Assembly: GCF_928391935.1 (NCBI RefSeq)
Contig: NZ_CAKMTD010000005.1
Coordinates: 62,001 to 126,000, forward strand
Source: Rothia nasimurium
GTDB taxonomy: Bacteria; Actinomycetota; Actinomycetes; Actinomycetales; Micrococcaceae
Length of the DNA stretch: 64,000 nucleotides
Direction of reading: 5' to 3'
Made by a program: the position numbers and the translations under genes. How positions within the stretch are numbered: the first letter of the stretch is position 1; the number at the start of each line of letters is the position of its first letter. Positions 30,846 through 41,448 of this stretch are shown one piece after another. The notes under the pieces are model-generated. The model did no database searches and had not been told where the DNA came from. It saw only the letters and a list, made by a program, of their open reading frames with translations.

Positions 30846-32282
30846 TTAGTCTGCCCGGTGGGCGGGAGCCGGGCGGGGATTCTTTGCTTGCCCTGAGAAG
30901 ACCCGAGCTGAATGTAGGGTGAGGGTTTCGAGGGGGCCTCTCTGGAAGAAGAGGAGCCAGATGGAGGCGAAGAGGGCGAGGCCGGCGGTGAGGGACCAGA
31001 AGAAGACCGGTGAGACGATCTGCCCGGCGGGGCCGCAAGCGAGCCAGAAGATGAGGACGTGGGCGGAGTAGGCGGTCAGGGGCATGGCGCCGAGGGCGGC
31101 GAACGGGTAGAGGGCCACGGAGAGCAGGCGGGCGGCGAGGAGGCTGAGGCCGATGATGGCTAGGGCGAATCCGCCGGAGCCGATGATTTCTGCGGTTGCC
31201 CCGCTGTGGGGGTCGGCGGTGAGGAGGGCGCCGACGGTGGTTCCGTACCAGTCTGCTTCTAGGGCCCCGAGCAGGTGGTCGGTCCAGGAGTTGTAGCTGA
31301 TGGCTTCTGCCTTGTCGATGGGCATGGATCCGCTGGCTGTTGAGTCGGAGGAGTATTCGGCGATGAAGCTGCCTGCCTGGGTTTGGCAGAGGACGAAATC
31401 GCCGTAGTCGTCGCAGATGTATCCGGTGAGGTCTAGGTCTTCGGCGGGGACGCTGGCGGGTTGCTGGTCGAGGCCGGGGGTGGGTTCTGTGGGGGAGACG
31501 CTGGAGGAGTCGCTGGGGAGTTCGGTGGCGGTGTAGAGGGCGCCTGCCCCGTAGCCTGCTGCGGCGAGGAGGGCTCCTGCGCCGAGGAGGGTGAGGCCGG
31601 TGCGCCAGGCGGTCCAGTCTGTGATCCAGCGGCCGAGGGCGAGGCCGGTGAGCATGAGGGCGAGCCAGGCGGGCAGGTTGTAGTGGGGTTGGAAGAGCAG
31701 GTTGTGGCCTGGCCCGTTGGCGGGGATGAGGATGCTGAGGGCTGCTAGGGTGATGGGCCCGAGGACGGCGAAGCCCGCGGCCCAGCCGAGGAGGGCGGCG
31801 GGGCGGAGGCGTAGGAAGGGGAGCATGACGAAGTAGAGCGCCCCGTAGAGGGTCAGGATGATGGCGATGTTGGTGCCGAGTTGTTCGAGGGCTAGGCCGA
31901 TAGCGAAGATGGCGAGGGCCCGGCCGGTGAGGACGAGGCGGGTGCGGGGCATGTCGTCGGGGGCGGGGGCCTGGGTTTTGCCGGTCATGAGGGCTAGGGA
32001 GATACCGCCGAGGAGAGCGAAGAGGAGGGAGGGGCGGCCGTCGACGATCCCTGACCAGGTGGTGGGGTCGGTGAGGCTGACGGGGGAGGCGTAGTCGAGG
32101 GTGTGGGCGGCCATCATGCCGATGATGGCGAGGGCCCGGGCGACGTCGAGCCCGGCGATGCGGGGTGGGGCGAAGCGGGTTGCGGGGGAGTAGGCCCTGC
32201 GGGTGCGGGGGCGTGAGGACGCGGGCTGCTCGGGGGCGGGTGCGCCGGGGATGGCCGCCGGGGTGGGGGAGGAGGTAGTCAT
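30846..32282 (-). CDS. Acyltransferase-like membrane protein (DUF1624/DUF418 family)
   Basis: The 478-residue protein from the ATG at 32282 has a Pro/Ala/Arg-rich cytoplasmic N-terminus. After it comes RIAGLDVARALAIIGMMAAH, the opening helix of the heparan-acetyltransferase/DUF418 superfamily with its conserved late histidine. About ten transmembrane helices follow. An extracellular Asp/Ser-rich loop with cysteines (GYICDDYGDFVLCQTQ) lies near the middle. The role is probably transfer of an acyl group to an envelope sugar or lipid, but this is family inference. TACAGT lies 7 nt upstream, so the mRNA may be leaderless. Confidence 0.78.
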   Translation of the reverse strand: MTTSSPTPAAIPGAPAPEQPASSRPRTRRAYSPATRFAPPRIAGLDVARALAIIGMMAAHTLDYASPVSLTDPTTWSGIVDGRPSLLFALLGGISLALMTGKTQAPAPDDMPRTRLVLTGRALAIFAIGLALEQLGTNIAIILTLYGALYFVMLPFLRLRPAALLGWAAGFAVLGPITLAALSILIPANGPGHNLLFQPHYNLPAWLALMLTGLALGRWITDWTAWRTGLTLLGAGALLAAAGYGAGALYTATELPSDSSSVSPTEPTPGLDQQPASVPAEDLDLTGYICDDYGDFVLCQTQAGSFIAEYSSDSTASGSMPIDKAEAISYNSWTDHLLGALEADWYGTTVGALLTADPHSGATAEIIGSGGFALAIIGLSLLAARLLSVALYPFAALGAMPLTAYSAHVLIFWLACGPAGQIVSPVFFWSLTAGLALFASIWLLFFQRGPLETLTLHSARVFSGQAKNPRPAPAHRAD

Positions 32283-32402
32283 AGAGCCCACTGTAAGGCC
32301 AGTTCCCTCCCGGGAAGGGGAGGGTAGCTGGCCTGGGGGTCGTGTCTGGCAAATATCAGCCGGGAGGGGGAGGGGCCGGGGCGGGGCCGTCCTGCCCCTG
32401 GG

Positions 32403-33902
32403 TTAGAGTAGGGCGCTCCAGAGGCGGCAGAAGTTTTCTGCGACTTTCTGGTGGTTGGGGCGGTTGACCCATTCGTCGTAGCGCAGGCGCTTGCAGCGGG
32501 CCATGTAGTCGGTGGCGATTCCGTCCAGTTCTTTGACCATGTCGCGGCCCACGATGAAGGTGGAGACTTCAAAGTTGAGGGCGAAGGAGCGCGGGTCCAT
32601 GTTGGAGGAACCGATGAAGGTGATGTCATCGTCCACGATCATGAACTTGGAATGGAGGACGGTGGGGCCGGGGTACTGCTGGATGACTACTCCGGCGTTG
32701 AGTAGCTGCTCGTAGTAGGAGCGCTGGCCCATGATGGGCAGGAACTGGTCGCCTTTTTCGCAGACGATTAGGGTCACGTCAATCCCGGAGAGGGCCATGT
32801 TGGTGAGGGCCTGGAGCAGGGTTTCTTCGGGCACGAAGTAGGGGGAGCAGATGACAATGCGTTCTTCTGCGTTGTAGATCAGGTGGTTGATGAGGCGGAG
32901 GTTGTTTTCGGTTTCAAACCCGGGGCCGGAGGGCACAATCTGGGCTAGGGGCATGGTGCCACCGAGGCTGGTGAAGCTGTTGGCATCGATATCGGCCACG
33001 ATTTCGTCGAGGAGCAGTTCCTTGGTTTCGGCGTACCAGTCTGAGATGAAGACGGCGTTGAGCTGGTGGACGACGGGGCCGGTGCAGAAGTAGCTGAGGT
33101 CTTTCCATTCCAGGCCTTTTTTGAGGTTGGCCTTGAGGTTGTAGCTCTTGTCGATGGCGTTTTGGGAACCGGCGAAGGCGAGTTCGCCGTCGATGACGAC
33201 GATTTTGCGGTGGTTGCGGAGGTCGGGCCGCTGCCACTGGAGTTTCCAGGGTTTGAGGGGCAGCATGAGGCGCCAGGGGACCCCGGCTTCGTTGAGTTTG
33301 CGCTGGAGTTCCCGCCAGCGGGGGTATTTGCGGGAGCCGATATGGTCGATCAGGATGTGGACGGCAACCCCCCGCTGATGGGCTCGGACGAGGGCGTCCC
33401 AGAGGGGTTCGGTGGTGGTGTCGAGGGCGGTGATGTAGAACTCGAAGTGGACGTACTTGGTGGCTTGGTTAATTCTTGCGGCGATTTCTTGCAGGGCCGC
33501 GTTGTTGTCGTGGCGGAGTTCAAAGGTGTTTCCGCCGATGAGGGGGAGGGCCCCGAGCTTGTAGTTGAGGTTGGCAGCTACGCGGGCAGGTTCTGAGATG
33601 ATGGGGTCGCCAAGCACGGCGTCGTTGCCTTCGATGGCGTCCTTGATGATGTTGTTCATGGTGCGCTGGCGGCTGCGACGGTGGCGGGGCACCAGGTTGG
33701 AACCGAAGACGAGGAAGGCGAGCAGGCCGACGTAGGGGATGTAGAAGATGGCCATGAGCCAGCCGAGGGCGACCACGGGCTTGCGGTTGTAGGGCAGCCA
33801 GAAAATCACGGTCAGACGAATCACGACATCGATGATGATGAGTGCGGCAGCCACCCAAGGTGGCAGATTCGTCAGTTCAATGAAGGGTAAGCCAAGGTTC
33901 AC
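32403..33902 (-). CDS. cls: Cardiolipin synthase (phospholipase D family)
   Basis: The 499-residue protein starts with two transmembrane segments (AALIIIDVVIRLTVIFWLPY and GWLMAIFYIPYVGLLAFLVF). Two HKD motifs follow: RNHRKIVVIDGELAFAGSQN near residue 235 and LHSKFMIVDDDITFIGSSN near residue 415. This is the standard layout of bacterial ClsA-type cardiolipin synthase, which joins two phosphatidylglycerols or a related pair at the membrane. The GTG start at 33902 has TAGACT exactly 6 nt upstream, a leaderless arrangement. It is divergent from a TetR gene. Confidence 0.92.
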   Translation of the reverse strand: MNLGLPFIELTNLPPWVAAALIIIDVVIRLTVIFWLPYNRKPVVALGWLMAIFYIPYVGLLAFLVFGSNLVPRHRRSRQRTMNNIIKDAIEGNDAVLGDPIISEPARVAANLNYKLGALPLIGGNTFELRHDNNAALQEIAARINQATKYVHFEFYITALDTTTEPLWDALVRAHQRGVAVHILIDHIGSRKYPRWRELQRKLNEAGVPWRLMLPLKPWKLQWQRPDLRNHRKIVVIDGELAFAGSQNAIDKSYNLKANLKKGLEWKDLSYFCTGPVVHQLNAVFISDWYAETKELLLDEIVADIDANSFTSLGGTMPLAQIVPSGPGFETENNLRLINHLIYNAEERIVICSPYFVPEETLLQALTNMALSGIDVTLIVCEKGDQFLPIMGQRSYYEQLLNAGVVIQQYPGPTVLHSKFMIVDDDITFIGSSNMDPRSFALNFEVSTFIVGRDMVKELDGIATDYMARCKRLRYDEWVNRPNHQKVAENFCRLWSALL

Positions 33903-34000
33903 CCTTCTAGTCTACAGTTTTCGGACGCCCCGCCCCGGCTTGGGCTGGTAGCTTGGCCTCTGGTTAGGTCGCCTGGAGAACAAGGGTGGGGTGCCTGGAA

Positions 34001-34006
34001 TAGAAT
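34001..34006 (+). promoter_or_regulatory. -10 box TAGAAT of the TetR gene, leaderless
   Basis: TAGAAT lies 6 nt before the GTG at 34013. The divergent cls promoter box TAGACT is at 33909-33914 on the other strand, so the two promoters share about 90 bp in which a TetR operator would fit. Confidence 0.5.
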
Positions 34007-34012
34007 GGTGGG

Positions 34013-34702
34013 GTGACTACTACTACTTCTCCCGGTAAACCCAGACCTTCGATCCGTCAGCAGCGGAGGGAACGAACCCATGCTCTGATTCATGAGGCTG
34101 CCCTGCGCCTGGTGCAGGAAAAGGGTTTTAAGGCGACGACCACGGACGAGATTGTTGCCCAGGCCGGGGTGAGCCCGCGTACCCTCTTCAATTATTTCCA
34201 GGGTAAGGAGGACGCGGTCTTGGGCCTGCGGACTCCGGCTGTGACCGAGGAGATTCTGCGTCGGGATTCTGAGCGGGAGGACCTCTATATTTTTGAGCGG
34301 ATTACCCACCTGCTCCTGGATATTGTGTTGGAGTCTGTGCAGGGCCCTCCCTATGATCAGGTTGTTGAGCTTGTGTCGGCCTATCCGGAGCTTCGCTTTC
34401 GTCTGCGCACCCACAATTTGGCCTGTGAGAGTGTGCTGGCTGATTTCTTGCGGACGATTGACTGGAAGGAGTTTGCCCGGCAGGGGCGCCGGGGGCCTTT
34501 CATCTACTTCACCCCGGATTCGTCCGATCCGGTTGACCACCCCACCCATTACGATGAAGACCTCGTGCAGGGTGGCGTGTGCATAGCCTCGGCTATATGG
34601 CGCTACCTGGACTACACCAAGCGCCTGCCCCTGGGGGATACCCGGGATCAGAAGGTTGCCCAGGCCGTGCATAACTTCCGCCACCTGCTCCGCGAGGACT
34701 AG
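34013..34702 (+). CDS. TetR/AcrR family transcriptional regulator
   Basis: The 229-residue protein has a basic N-terminus followed by the TetR HTH: THALIHEAALRLVQEKGFK, TTDEIVAQAGVSPRTLFNYF, then QGKEDAVLGL. The C-terminal ligand domain contains a negatively charged stretch and ends HNFRHLLRED. The start is GTG. It is divergent from cardiolipin synthase, so it may control that gene, itself or both. The ligand is unknown. Confidence 0.88.
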   Translation: MTTTTSPGKPRPSIRQQRRERTHALIHEAALRLVQEKGFKATTTDEIVAQAGVSPRTLFNYFQGKEDAVLGLRTPAVTEEILRRDSEREDLYIFERITHLLLDIVLESVQGPPYDQVVELVSAYPELRFRLRTHNLACESVLADFLRTIDWKEFARQGRRGPFIYFTPDSSDPVDHPTHYDEDLVQGGVCIASAIWRYLDYTKRLPLGDTRDQKVAQAVHNFRHLLRED

Positions 34703-34813
34703 CTATCTGCCCTGCCGTCATACGGGGTCACGGGGTGGACGCGGTAGGGTAAGGGGGGAGTAGAGTGGCTAGTGGGCCGTGAGCGCCCTTTAGCTGGAAC
34801 AAAGGAGTACACC

Positions 34814-35776
34814 GTGAAAATTCTTCTGCCGACCTCAATCACCCTCAACCAGGACGCCCTGGGGCTGGAGCCTGGTGACGAGGCCGTAAGCTACGACCCT
34901 GCCGTCAACATTGCCCCCGAGCACCGGGACGCTGACGTCCTGGTGGCCTGGGGCAACACCAATGAGCAGCTTAAGGACGCCGCCACCCACCTTCAGCAGG
35001 TAGAGCTGGTTCAGGCCCTGCTGGCTGGCCCCGACCAGGCCAGGGCTGCGGGCTTCCGCCCCGAGGCTGTTATCGCCTCCGGTAGCGGTCTGCACTCCAA
35101 GACCGTCGCCGAGCACGCCCTGGCCCTGACCCTCAACTTTGTGCGTTTCCTGCCCACCCTGGCTGAGCACCAGGCCAAGAACAACTGGGCTACTGAGCTG
35201 GGTGGCCCCCAGGAGCTTCACCCGGCTGACCAGGTCACCACCCTGCTGGGTGCCAAGGTCACTATCTGGGGCTTCGGCTCTATTGGCCGTGAAACCGCCC
35301 TACTCTTCAAGGCCTTTGGGGCTGAGGTAACCGGTGTGGCCCGTTCTGCAGGTGAACGCTACGGCTTCCCCGTCGTTGCCACCGACGATGTTGATTCGGT
35401 ACTTGAAACCACCGACATCCTGGTGATGATCCTGCCCAACTCCGAGGAAACCAAGAACTCCCTGGACGCCGCCCGCCTGGCCAAGCTACCCGACCGCGCC
35501 TACGTCATCAATGTGGGCCGCGGCCCCACCGTCAACGAGGCTGACCTGATTGAGGCCCTCAACAGCGGCCAGATTGCGGGTGCCGGTATTGACGTGACTG
35601 TCACCGAGCCCCTGCCTGCCAGCGACCCGCTCTGGGGCGCGAAGAACCTGGTGATTACCCCCCACTCTGCCGGTGGCCGCCCGGTTAATCCCGAGGCCCT
35701 GATTAAGCAGAACCTCCAGGCCCTGCGCGACACCCGCGCGGGCAAGGACGCTGACTGGCGCAACAAGATGAACTAG
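34814..35776 (+). CDS. D-isomer-specific 2-hydroxyacid dehydrogenase
   Basis: The GTG at 34814 follows AAAGGAG and gives 320 residues. The NAD-binding motif is WGFGSIGRETA. Catalytic residues are recognisable: arginine in NVGRGPTVNE, glutamate in DVTVTEPLPASDPLW and histidine in ITPHSAGGR. The N-terminal part carries the ASGSGLHSKTVAEHALAL segment usual in phosphoglycerate-dehydrogenase-like enzymes. It lacks a C-terminal ACT domain, so it is not a full SerA. The substrate (glyoxylate, hydroxypyruvate or another oxoacid) cannot be decided. Confidence 0.88.
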   Translation: MKILLPTSITLNQDALGLEPGDEAVSYDPAVNIAPEHRDADVLVAWGNTNEQLKDAATHLQQVELVQALLAGPDQARAAGFRPEAVIASGSGLHSKTVAEHALALTLNFVRFLPTLAEHQAKNNWATELGGPQELHPADQVTTLLGAKVTIWGFGSIGRETALLFKAFGAEVTGVARSAGERYGFPVVATDDVDSVLETTDILVMILPNSEETKNSLDAARLAKLPDRAYVINVGRGPTVNEADLIEALNSGQIAGAGIDVTVTEPLPASDPLWGAKNLVITPHSAGGRPVNPEALIKQNLQALRDTRAGKDADWRNKMN

Positions 35777-35817
35777 GGGAGTCAAAGGGGGCAGAGCCTT
35801 GTAGCTATTGCCCTACC

Positions 35818-35976
35818 CCTGGCCTGAATCGGCCAGGTGAGGGCATGCCGGGGCCTGCTAAAAGCCAGCTGGCTGGGTCTGGCGTGAATCGGGGGAGCGC
35901 CCCGGCGCGAGCCCGAGAGGGTCAGCTGGCGCTAGCAGGCCCCTGGCATGACCTGCTGGTATGCCCTACCAGCGAG
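35818..35976. other. Highly structured non-coding region, candidate small RNA
   Basis: Successive hairpins fill this stretch. CCTGGCC/GGCCAGG lies at 35819-35837. A long arm CATGCCGGGGCCTGCTA (35844-35860) pairs with 35933-35950 with one bulge and continues as GCCAGCTG/CAGCTGGC (35864-35871 with 35923-35930). CTGGTA-TGCCC-TACCAG follows at 35956-35972. A perfect terminator comes directly after. No open frame is convincing. Confidence 0.45.
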
Positions 35977-35980
35977 GTAC

Positions 35981-36023
35981 AGAAAAAGAGCTCCACCAGA
36001 ATCTCTGGTGGAGCTCTTTTTCT
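35981..36023. terminator. Strong bidirectional terminator
   Basis: AGAAAAAGAGCTCCACCAGA (35981-36000) pairs perfectly over 20 bp with 36004-36023 around an ATC loop. A/T runs at both stem ends make it work on both strands. It ends the oligopeptide ABC ATPase gene and any transcript from the left. Confidence 0.95.
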
Positions 36024-36038
36024 AGGTTTGAGCCGTGT

Positions 36039-37799
36039 TTAGCTCACAACGTGGCCGGTTTCGTCCAGCAGCTTGGCGCGTAGTTCGCGGCGTTCTGCCT
36101 GGGCGTCCGGGTCGGGCAGGGGCACAGCGGCCAGCAGGCGCTGGGTGTAGGCTTCGCGCGGGTGGCGCAGGATCTGCTCGCGCGGGCCCTGCTCCACGAT
36201 TTCACCGCGGCGCATCACGGCGATACGGTCTGCCAGGGCGTCAATGACGGCCAGGTCGTGGGTGACAAAGAGGCAGGCGAAGCCCATTTCTTCCTGGAGT
36301 TCCTGGAAGAGCTCAAGCACGCGGGCCTGGACGGACACGTCAAGAGCTGAGGTGGGTTCGTCGGCGATCAGGAGCTTGGGCTTGAGGGAGAGGGCGCGGG
36401 CGATACCGACGCGCTGCTTCTGGCCGCCGGAGAGCTCGTGCGGGTAGCGGTTGCGGTAGGAGCGGGGAAGCTCAACGCGGTCCAGGAGTTCCTCAATGCG
36501 CTTCTGCAGTTCGGCGCCCTTGGCCACGCCAGCCAACATCATGGGCTCACCGATGGATTCGCCGATGGGCAGGCGGGGGTTGAGGGAGGAGGAGGGATCC
36601 TGGAAGACCATACCGACGTGCTTGCGTACCTCGGCCAGGTCCTTGCGGCTGGGCTTGCGCATGTCGACGCCGCAGACGTTCAGTTCACCTTCGGCGACCT
36701 GCAGGAAGCCGACGGTGGCGCGTCCGATGGTGGACTTACCTGAACCGGATTCGCCCACCAGGCCCAGGACCTCACCGGCCCGGATTTCAAGGTTGGCACC
36801 GGTGACGGCCCGGAAGGGGCCGACGCGACCCTGCTTGGGGTATTCGAGGGCGACGTCCTTGAGGGAGAGGATGACCTCACCGGTGCGCTCGGGGGCGAGC
36901 TGTTCCAGCATGGCGGTGGCGGGGCGGGCGTTCTCGGCGGCGTCGTCGATAGCGGCGTTGACGTCGATTTCGTCGCCGCCCAGGTGGAGCACAGCCCCGA
37001 GTAGGGCCTGGGTGTATTCGTGCTTGGGGTTGTTGAAGACCTCGTGGATTTCGCCGGTTTCAACGATTTCGCCGCGGCGCATGACGGCGACGCGGTCGGC
37101 CAGGTCGGCGACGACACCCATGTCGTGGGTGATCAGGATGATGGCCGAGTTGAGCTTCTTCTGCAGGTTACGCATGAGTTCCAGGATCTCGGCCTGGACG
37201 GTGACGTCGAGTGCGGTGGTGGGCTCGTCGGCGATCAGGAGCTTGGGGTTGGTGGAGAGCGACTGGGCGATCATGGCACGCTGGCGCTGGCCACCGGACA
37301 TCTGGTGGGGGTAGGAGTTGAAGGCCTTGATGGGGTCGGGCATTTCGACCATTTCAAGCATCTTGATGGCTTCGGCCTTGGCGTCTGCCGGGGAGATGTC
37401 CTTGTGGATTCGCAGGGTTTCGACGATCTGGTCGCCGACGGTCATGACCGGGTTCATGGCGGTCATGGGTTCCTGGAAGATCACGGCGACTTCTTCACCG
37501 CGGACGCTGAGCAGCTCGGTGTTGGTGAGCCCGATGAGTTCGCGGCCGTTGAGCTTGACGGAGCCGGTGACGCGGGCGTTCTTCGGCAGGAGGCCAATCA
37601 TACCCATGGAGGATACGGACTTACCGGAGCCGGATTCACCCACGATGGCGAGGACCTCGCCGGCGTGGACCTCGTAGTTGAGGTTCATGGCGGCGGGAAC
37701 CCATTTGCGTTCGACACCGAAGTCGACGCTGAGGTTACGAACTTCAAGCACCGGCTGGCCGGTGGGCTGAGTTGCTGGAGTGTTCACTGGTTTTCCCAA
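36039..37799 (-). CDS. Oligopeptide/dipeptide ABC transporter, fused double ATPase (DppD-DppF type)
   Basis: The 586-residue protein holds two complete ATPase domains. The first has Walker A GESGSGKSVSS near residue 53, signature MSGGQRQR and Walker B LLIADEP. The second has Walker A GESGSGKSTIG near residue 350, signature LSGGQKQR and a second LLIADEP. Each half resembles OppD/DppD and OppF/DppF. It should energise the permease pair encoded at 38578-41294. It is separated from them by an opposite-strand gene, so it needs its own promoter between 37800 and 37865. Confidence 0.93.
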   Translation of the reverse strand: MGKPVNTPATQPTGQPVLEVRNLSVDFGVERKWVPAAMNLNYEVHAGEVLAIVGESGSGKSVSSMGMIGLLPKNARVTGSVKLNGRELIGLTNTELLSVRGEEVAVIFQEPMTAMNPVMTVGDQIVETLRIHKDISPADAKAEAIKMLEMVEMPDPIKAFNSYPHQMSGGQRQRAMIAQSLSTNPKLLIADEPTTALDVTVQAEILELMRNLQKKLNSAIILITHDMGVVADLADRVAVMRRGEIVETGEIHEVFNNPKHEYTQALLGAVLHLGGDEIDVNAAIDDAAENARPATAMLEQLAPERTGEVILSLKDVALEYPKQGRVGPFRAVTGANLEIRAGEVLGLVGESGSGKSTIGRATVGFLQVAEGELNVCGVDMRKPSRKDLAEVRKHVGMVFQDPSSSLNPRLPIGESIGEPMMLAGVAKGAELQKRIEELLDRVELPRSYRNRYPHELSGGQKQRVGIARALSLKPKLLIADEPTSALDVSVQARVLELFQELQEEMGFACLFVTHDLAVIDALADRIAVMRRGEIVEQGPREQILRHPREAYTQRLLAAVPLPDPDAQAERRELRAKLLDETGHVVS

Positions 37800-37865
37800 C
37801 TCTTGGTTGTGTTGTCTAGGAGTCTGGTGTGGCGACAGCTACTTCATCTGAGAGAATCTAAGACT

Positions 37866-38486
37866 ATGAAGTCTCAGTATGTGCAGAATTTTCCGGTGAC
37901 CTATCGTGTGAGGACCGCGCCTTTTTATACCTGGTGCTCGATACTGGTCGCCCTGGTGGTGATGGTGACTTTAGCGGTGAGCGGCGGGGCGGTAGCCCTG
38001 CTGACCCGTGGCTGGGGCGTGGTCTTCCTCGCTTATGCGGTCTGGTATCTTTTGGGCCGCCCCCACGTGGTGGTGGGGCGGGACGAGGTGACGGTGGTTA
38101 ATCCCTTTGTCACCCATACCGTGAATTATGCTGCCCTGATTGATATTTCAACCCGTTACCATCTGACCCTGGTGACCCCGACGAGGGGTTATCAGGCGTT
38201 TGGTATCCCGTCGAGCGGGATGGTGGCGTCCTTGAACGCCCATAAGCAGGATTTGAAGCGTCTGCCCTCCATTACCTATGGGGCAGGGGGGTCGGTGAGG
38301 ACCTCTGATCTGCCGAACTCTTCTGCCGGTGCGGTCGCCTTGGTGTTGCGTGGCTACTGGCAGGAGCTGGTGGAGGACGGGGCCTTGGATCAGGTTCAGC
38401 CGGTGCAGACGAGCCGGGTGGACGTGCGCGGGGCGGTTGCCTTTGCCGTCCTTTTGGTTGCTGCGGTAGCTGGCCTGATGGTGTAG
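37866..38486 (+). CDS. Membrane protein with bacterial PH-like domain
   Basis: Only the part from the ATG at 37866 (206 residues) looks like a real protein; a longer open frame upstream is the antisense of the ATPase gene. Two hydrophobic segments near the N-terminus (SILVALVVMVTLAVSGGAVA and GWGVVFLAYAVWYLL) precede a beta-rich region with VGRDEVTVVNPFVTHTVNYAAL, a pattern common in bPH-domain proteins. A last helix closes the C-terminus. The function is unknown. It sits opposite to and inside the peptide transporter gene set. Confidence 0.72.
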   Translation: MKSQYVQNFPVTYRVRTAPFYTWCSILVALVVMVTLAVSGGAVALLTRGWGVVFLAYAVWYLLGRPHVVVGRDEVTVVNPFVTHTVNYAALIDISTRYHLTLVTPTRGYQAFGIPSSGMVASLNAHKQDLKRLPSITYGAGGSVRTSDLPNSSAGAVALVLRGYWQELVEDGALDQVQPVQTSRVDVRGAVAFAVLLVAAVAGLMV

Positions 38487-38522
38487 CTCCGGTTGCTTCT
38501 GCGTTTCTCTATGAGGTTATAG

Positions 38523-38554
38523 GTGGCGGTGAGTGCGGGTGCGCTCACCGCCAC
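38523..38554. terminator. Bidirectional terminator between PH gene and permease gene
   Basis: GTGGCGGTGAG (38523-38533) pairs with CTCACCGCCAC (38544-38554), an 11-bp stem between converging genes. Confidence 0.75.
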
Positions 38555-38577
38555 TGTCCTTGTGATGGGAGCTTGCC

Positions 38578-39761
38578 TTATCGGTTCTCGCCCGAGGGGC
38601 CTGCCTGGCCGTCGAGATTCTGATCGAGGGAATCTGAGGTGCGGCTGCTGGCCGGGGTTTCGATGTCTGAGGCAATGGTGGTTGCTGCGACTGCTACTGC
38701 GGGGGCCGCGGTGCCGTCAATGCCTACCCCGTTTTCTGCGGAGTGGGCGGTGCGTTCCTTTGCCTTCTTGGGGTTGAACTTCTTCTGACGGGGGTCGAAG
38801 GCGTCACGTAGGCCGTCGCCGACGAAGTTGACGGCGAGGGAGATCGCCAGGATGAAGAGGCCGGGGAACCAGAAGAGCCAGGGGCGGGTTGCGAAGGCTG
38901 ACTGGTTTTCTGAAATCAGGGAGCCCAGGGACCAGTCGGGGGCCTTGATACCGAAGCCCAGGTAGGAGAGGGCGGTTTCGGTGAGGATTGCGGCACTCAT
39001 CATCAGGGACACGTTCACGGTAACCACGCCGATGGCGTTGGGCAGGATGTGCTTGAAGATGATACGCATGTCGGAGGCACCTGCCAGGCGGGCGGCGTCG
39101 ACGAACTCACGTTCACGCAGGGAGAGGAACTCTGCACGGACCAGACGGGCCAGGGAGGACCAGAAGAGCAGGCCGACGACGACACCGAACATGATGGTGT
39201 TCCAAATGCCCTGGAAGTAGCTACCGGCCAGTTTACCGAGGACGGCGGTGAGCAGGATCAGGGGGATGATGATGATCATGTCGGTGAAGCGCATGATGAC
39301 AGCTTCAATCCAGCCGCGGTAGTAGCCTGCCAGGCCGCCGAAGAGGACGCCGAGGAAGCCAGCGATGGAGGTGATCAGGAAGACGACCAGGAAGGAGTTC
39401 TGAACACCGCGCATGGTCATGGCGAAGAGGTCACGGCCGGTGGTGTCCTGGCCGAACCAGTGCTGGGCGTTGGGGGCTGCCCCGTTGACGATGGGGTTCA
39501 TCTCGGAGTAGGTGTACTTCCACCAACCGGGGATGGGGCCAACGCCGATAGAGGTGATGGCCAGCAGGAGGATACCGATCAGGACGCAGAGGGAGACGAC
39601 CGCGCCGGTGTTCTGCCGGAAGCGTTTGCGGACGATCTGGCCCTGGGTCTGGCCGACGGACTCTTGGGCCCGGATGTCGATGTTTGTCTCAACCGAGCGG
39701 AGGGCCGTGGTTTCGGTGGTGGGCTCTTTGCTGGAGCCGAGGTTCTGTTCGTTAGTGCTCA

Positions 39762-39762
<1 letters not shown>
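38578..39762 (-). CDS. Oligopeptide/dipeptide ABC transporter permease (DppC/OppC type)
   Basis: The 394-residue permease has a cytoplasmic N-terminus of about 60 residues, then a first membrane helix AVVSLCVLIGILLLAITSI. The EAA loop that docks to the ATPase is REREFVDAARLAGASDMRII. The C-terminal region ends PRQKKFNPKK and is followed by a long Ala/Ser/Thr-rich tail that is not usual in the family. It overlaps the upstream permease gene by 1 bp. With DppB it forms the membrane channel. Confidence 0.92.
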
Positions 39763-41294
<1,532 letters not shown>

Positions 41295-41360
41295 GATGAG
41301 TCCTGATGGGGTAGTGGGGCGTGTTCGTGGGGTACACGGTAGGCTTGCTCAACAGCCAGA

Positions 41361-41390
41361 AGGCGCGGACGCTCATGAGCGTCCGCGCCT
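41361..41390. terminator. 30-bp perfect palindrome between binding-protein and permease genes
   Basis: AGGCGCGGACGCTCA and its complement form an uninterrupted 15+15 palindrome in the 154-bp gap. In an ABC operon such a hairpin typically protects the binding-protein mRNA or partially terminates, so that the lipoprotein is made in excess. Confidence 0.7.
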
Positions 41391-41448
41391 AGGGCAGTTA
41401 CAGGCATGAACCGGTCATGGTCTGTAGCATGACGTGAGCGTTAATCGA

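Noticed and set aside
30769..32352. 527-residue Pro/Arg/His-rich minus-strand frame
   Set aside because: It is a frame-shifted reading of the DUF418-type membrane protein gene, with an implausible composition.
37020..37865. N-terminal 282 residues of a long plus-strand frame ahead of the PH-domain gene
   Set aside because: It is antisense to the ABC ATPase and has the Gly/Asp/Val-rich composition of a shadow frame. Only the part from 37866 looks like a protein.
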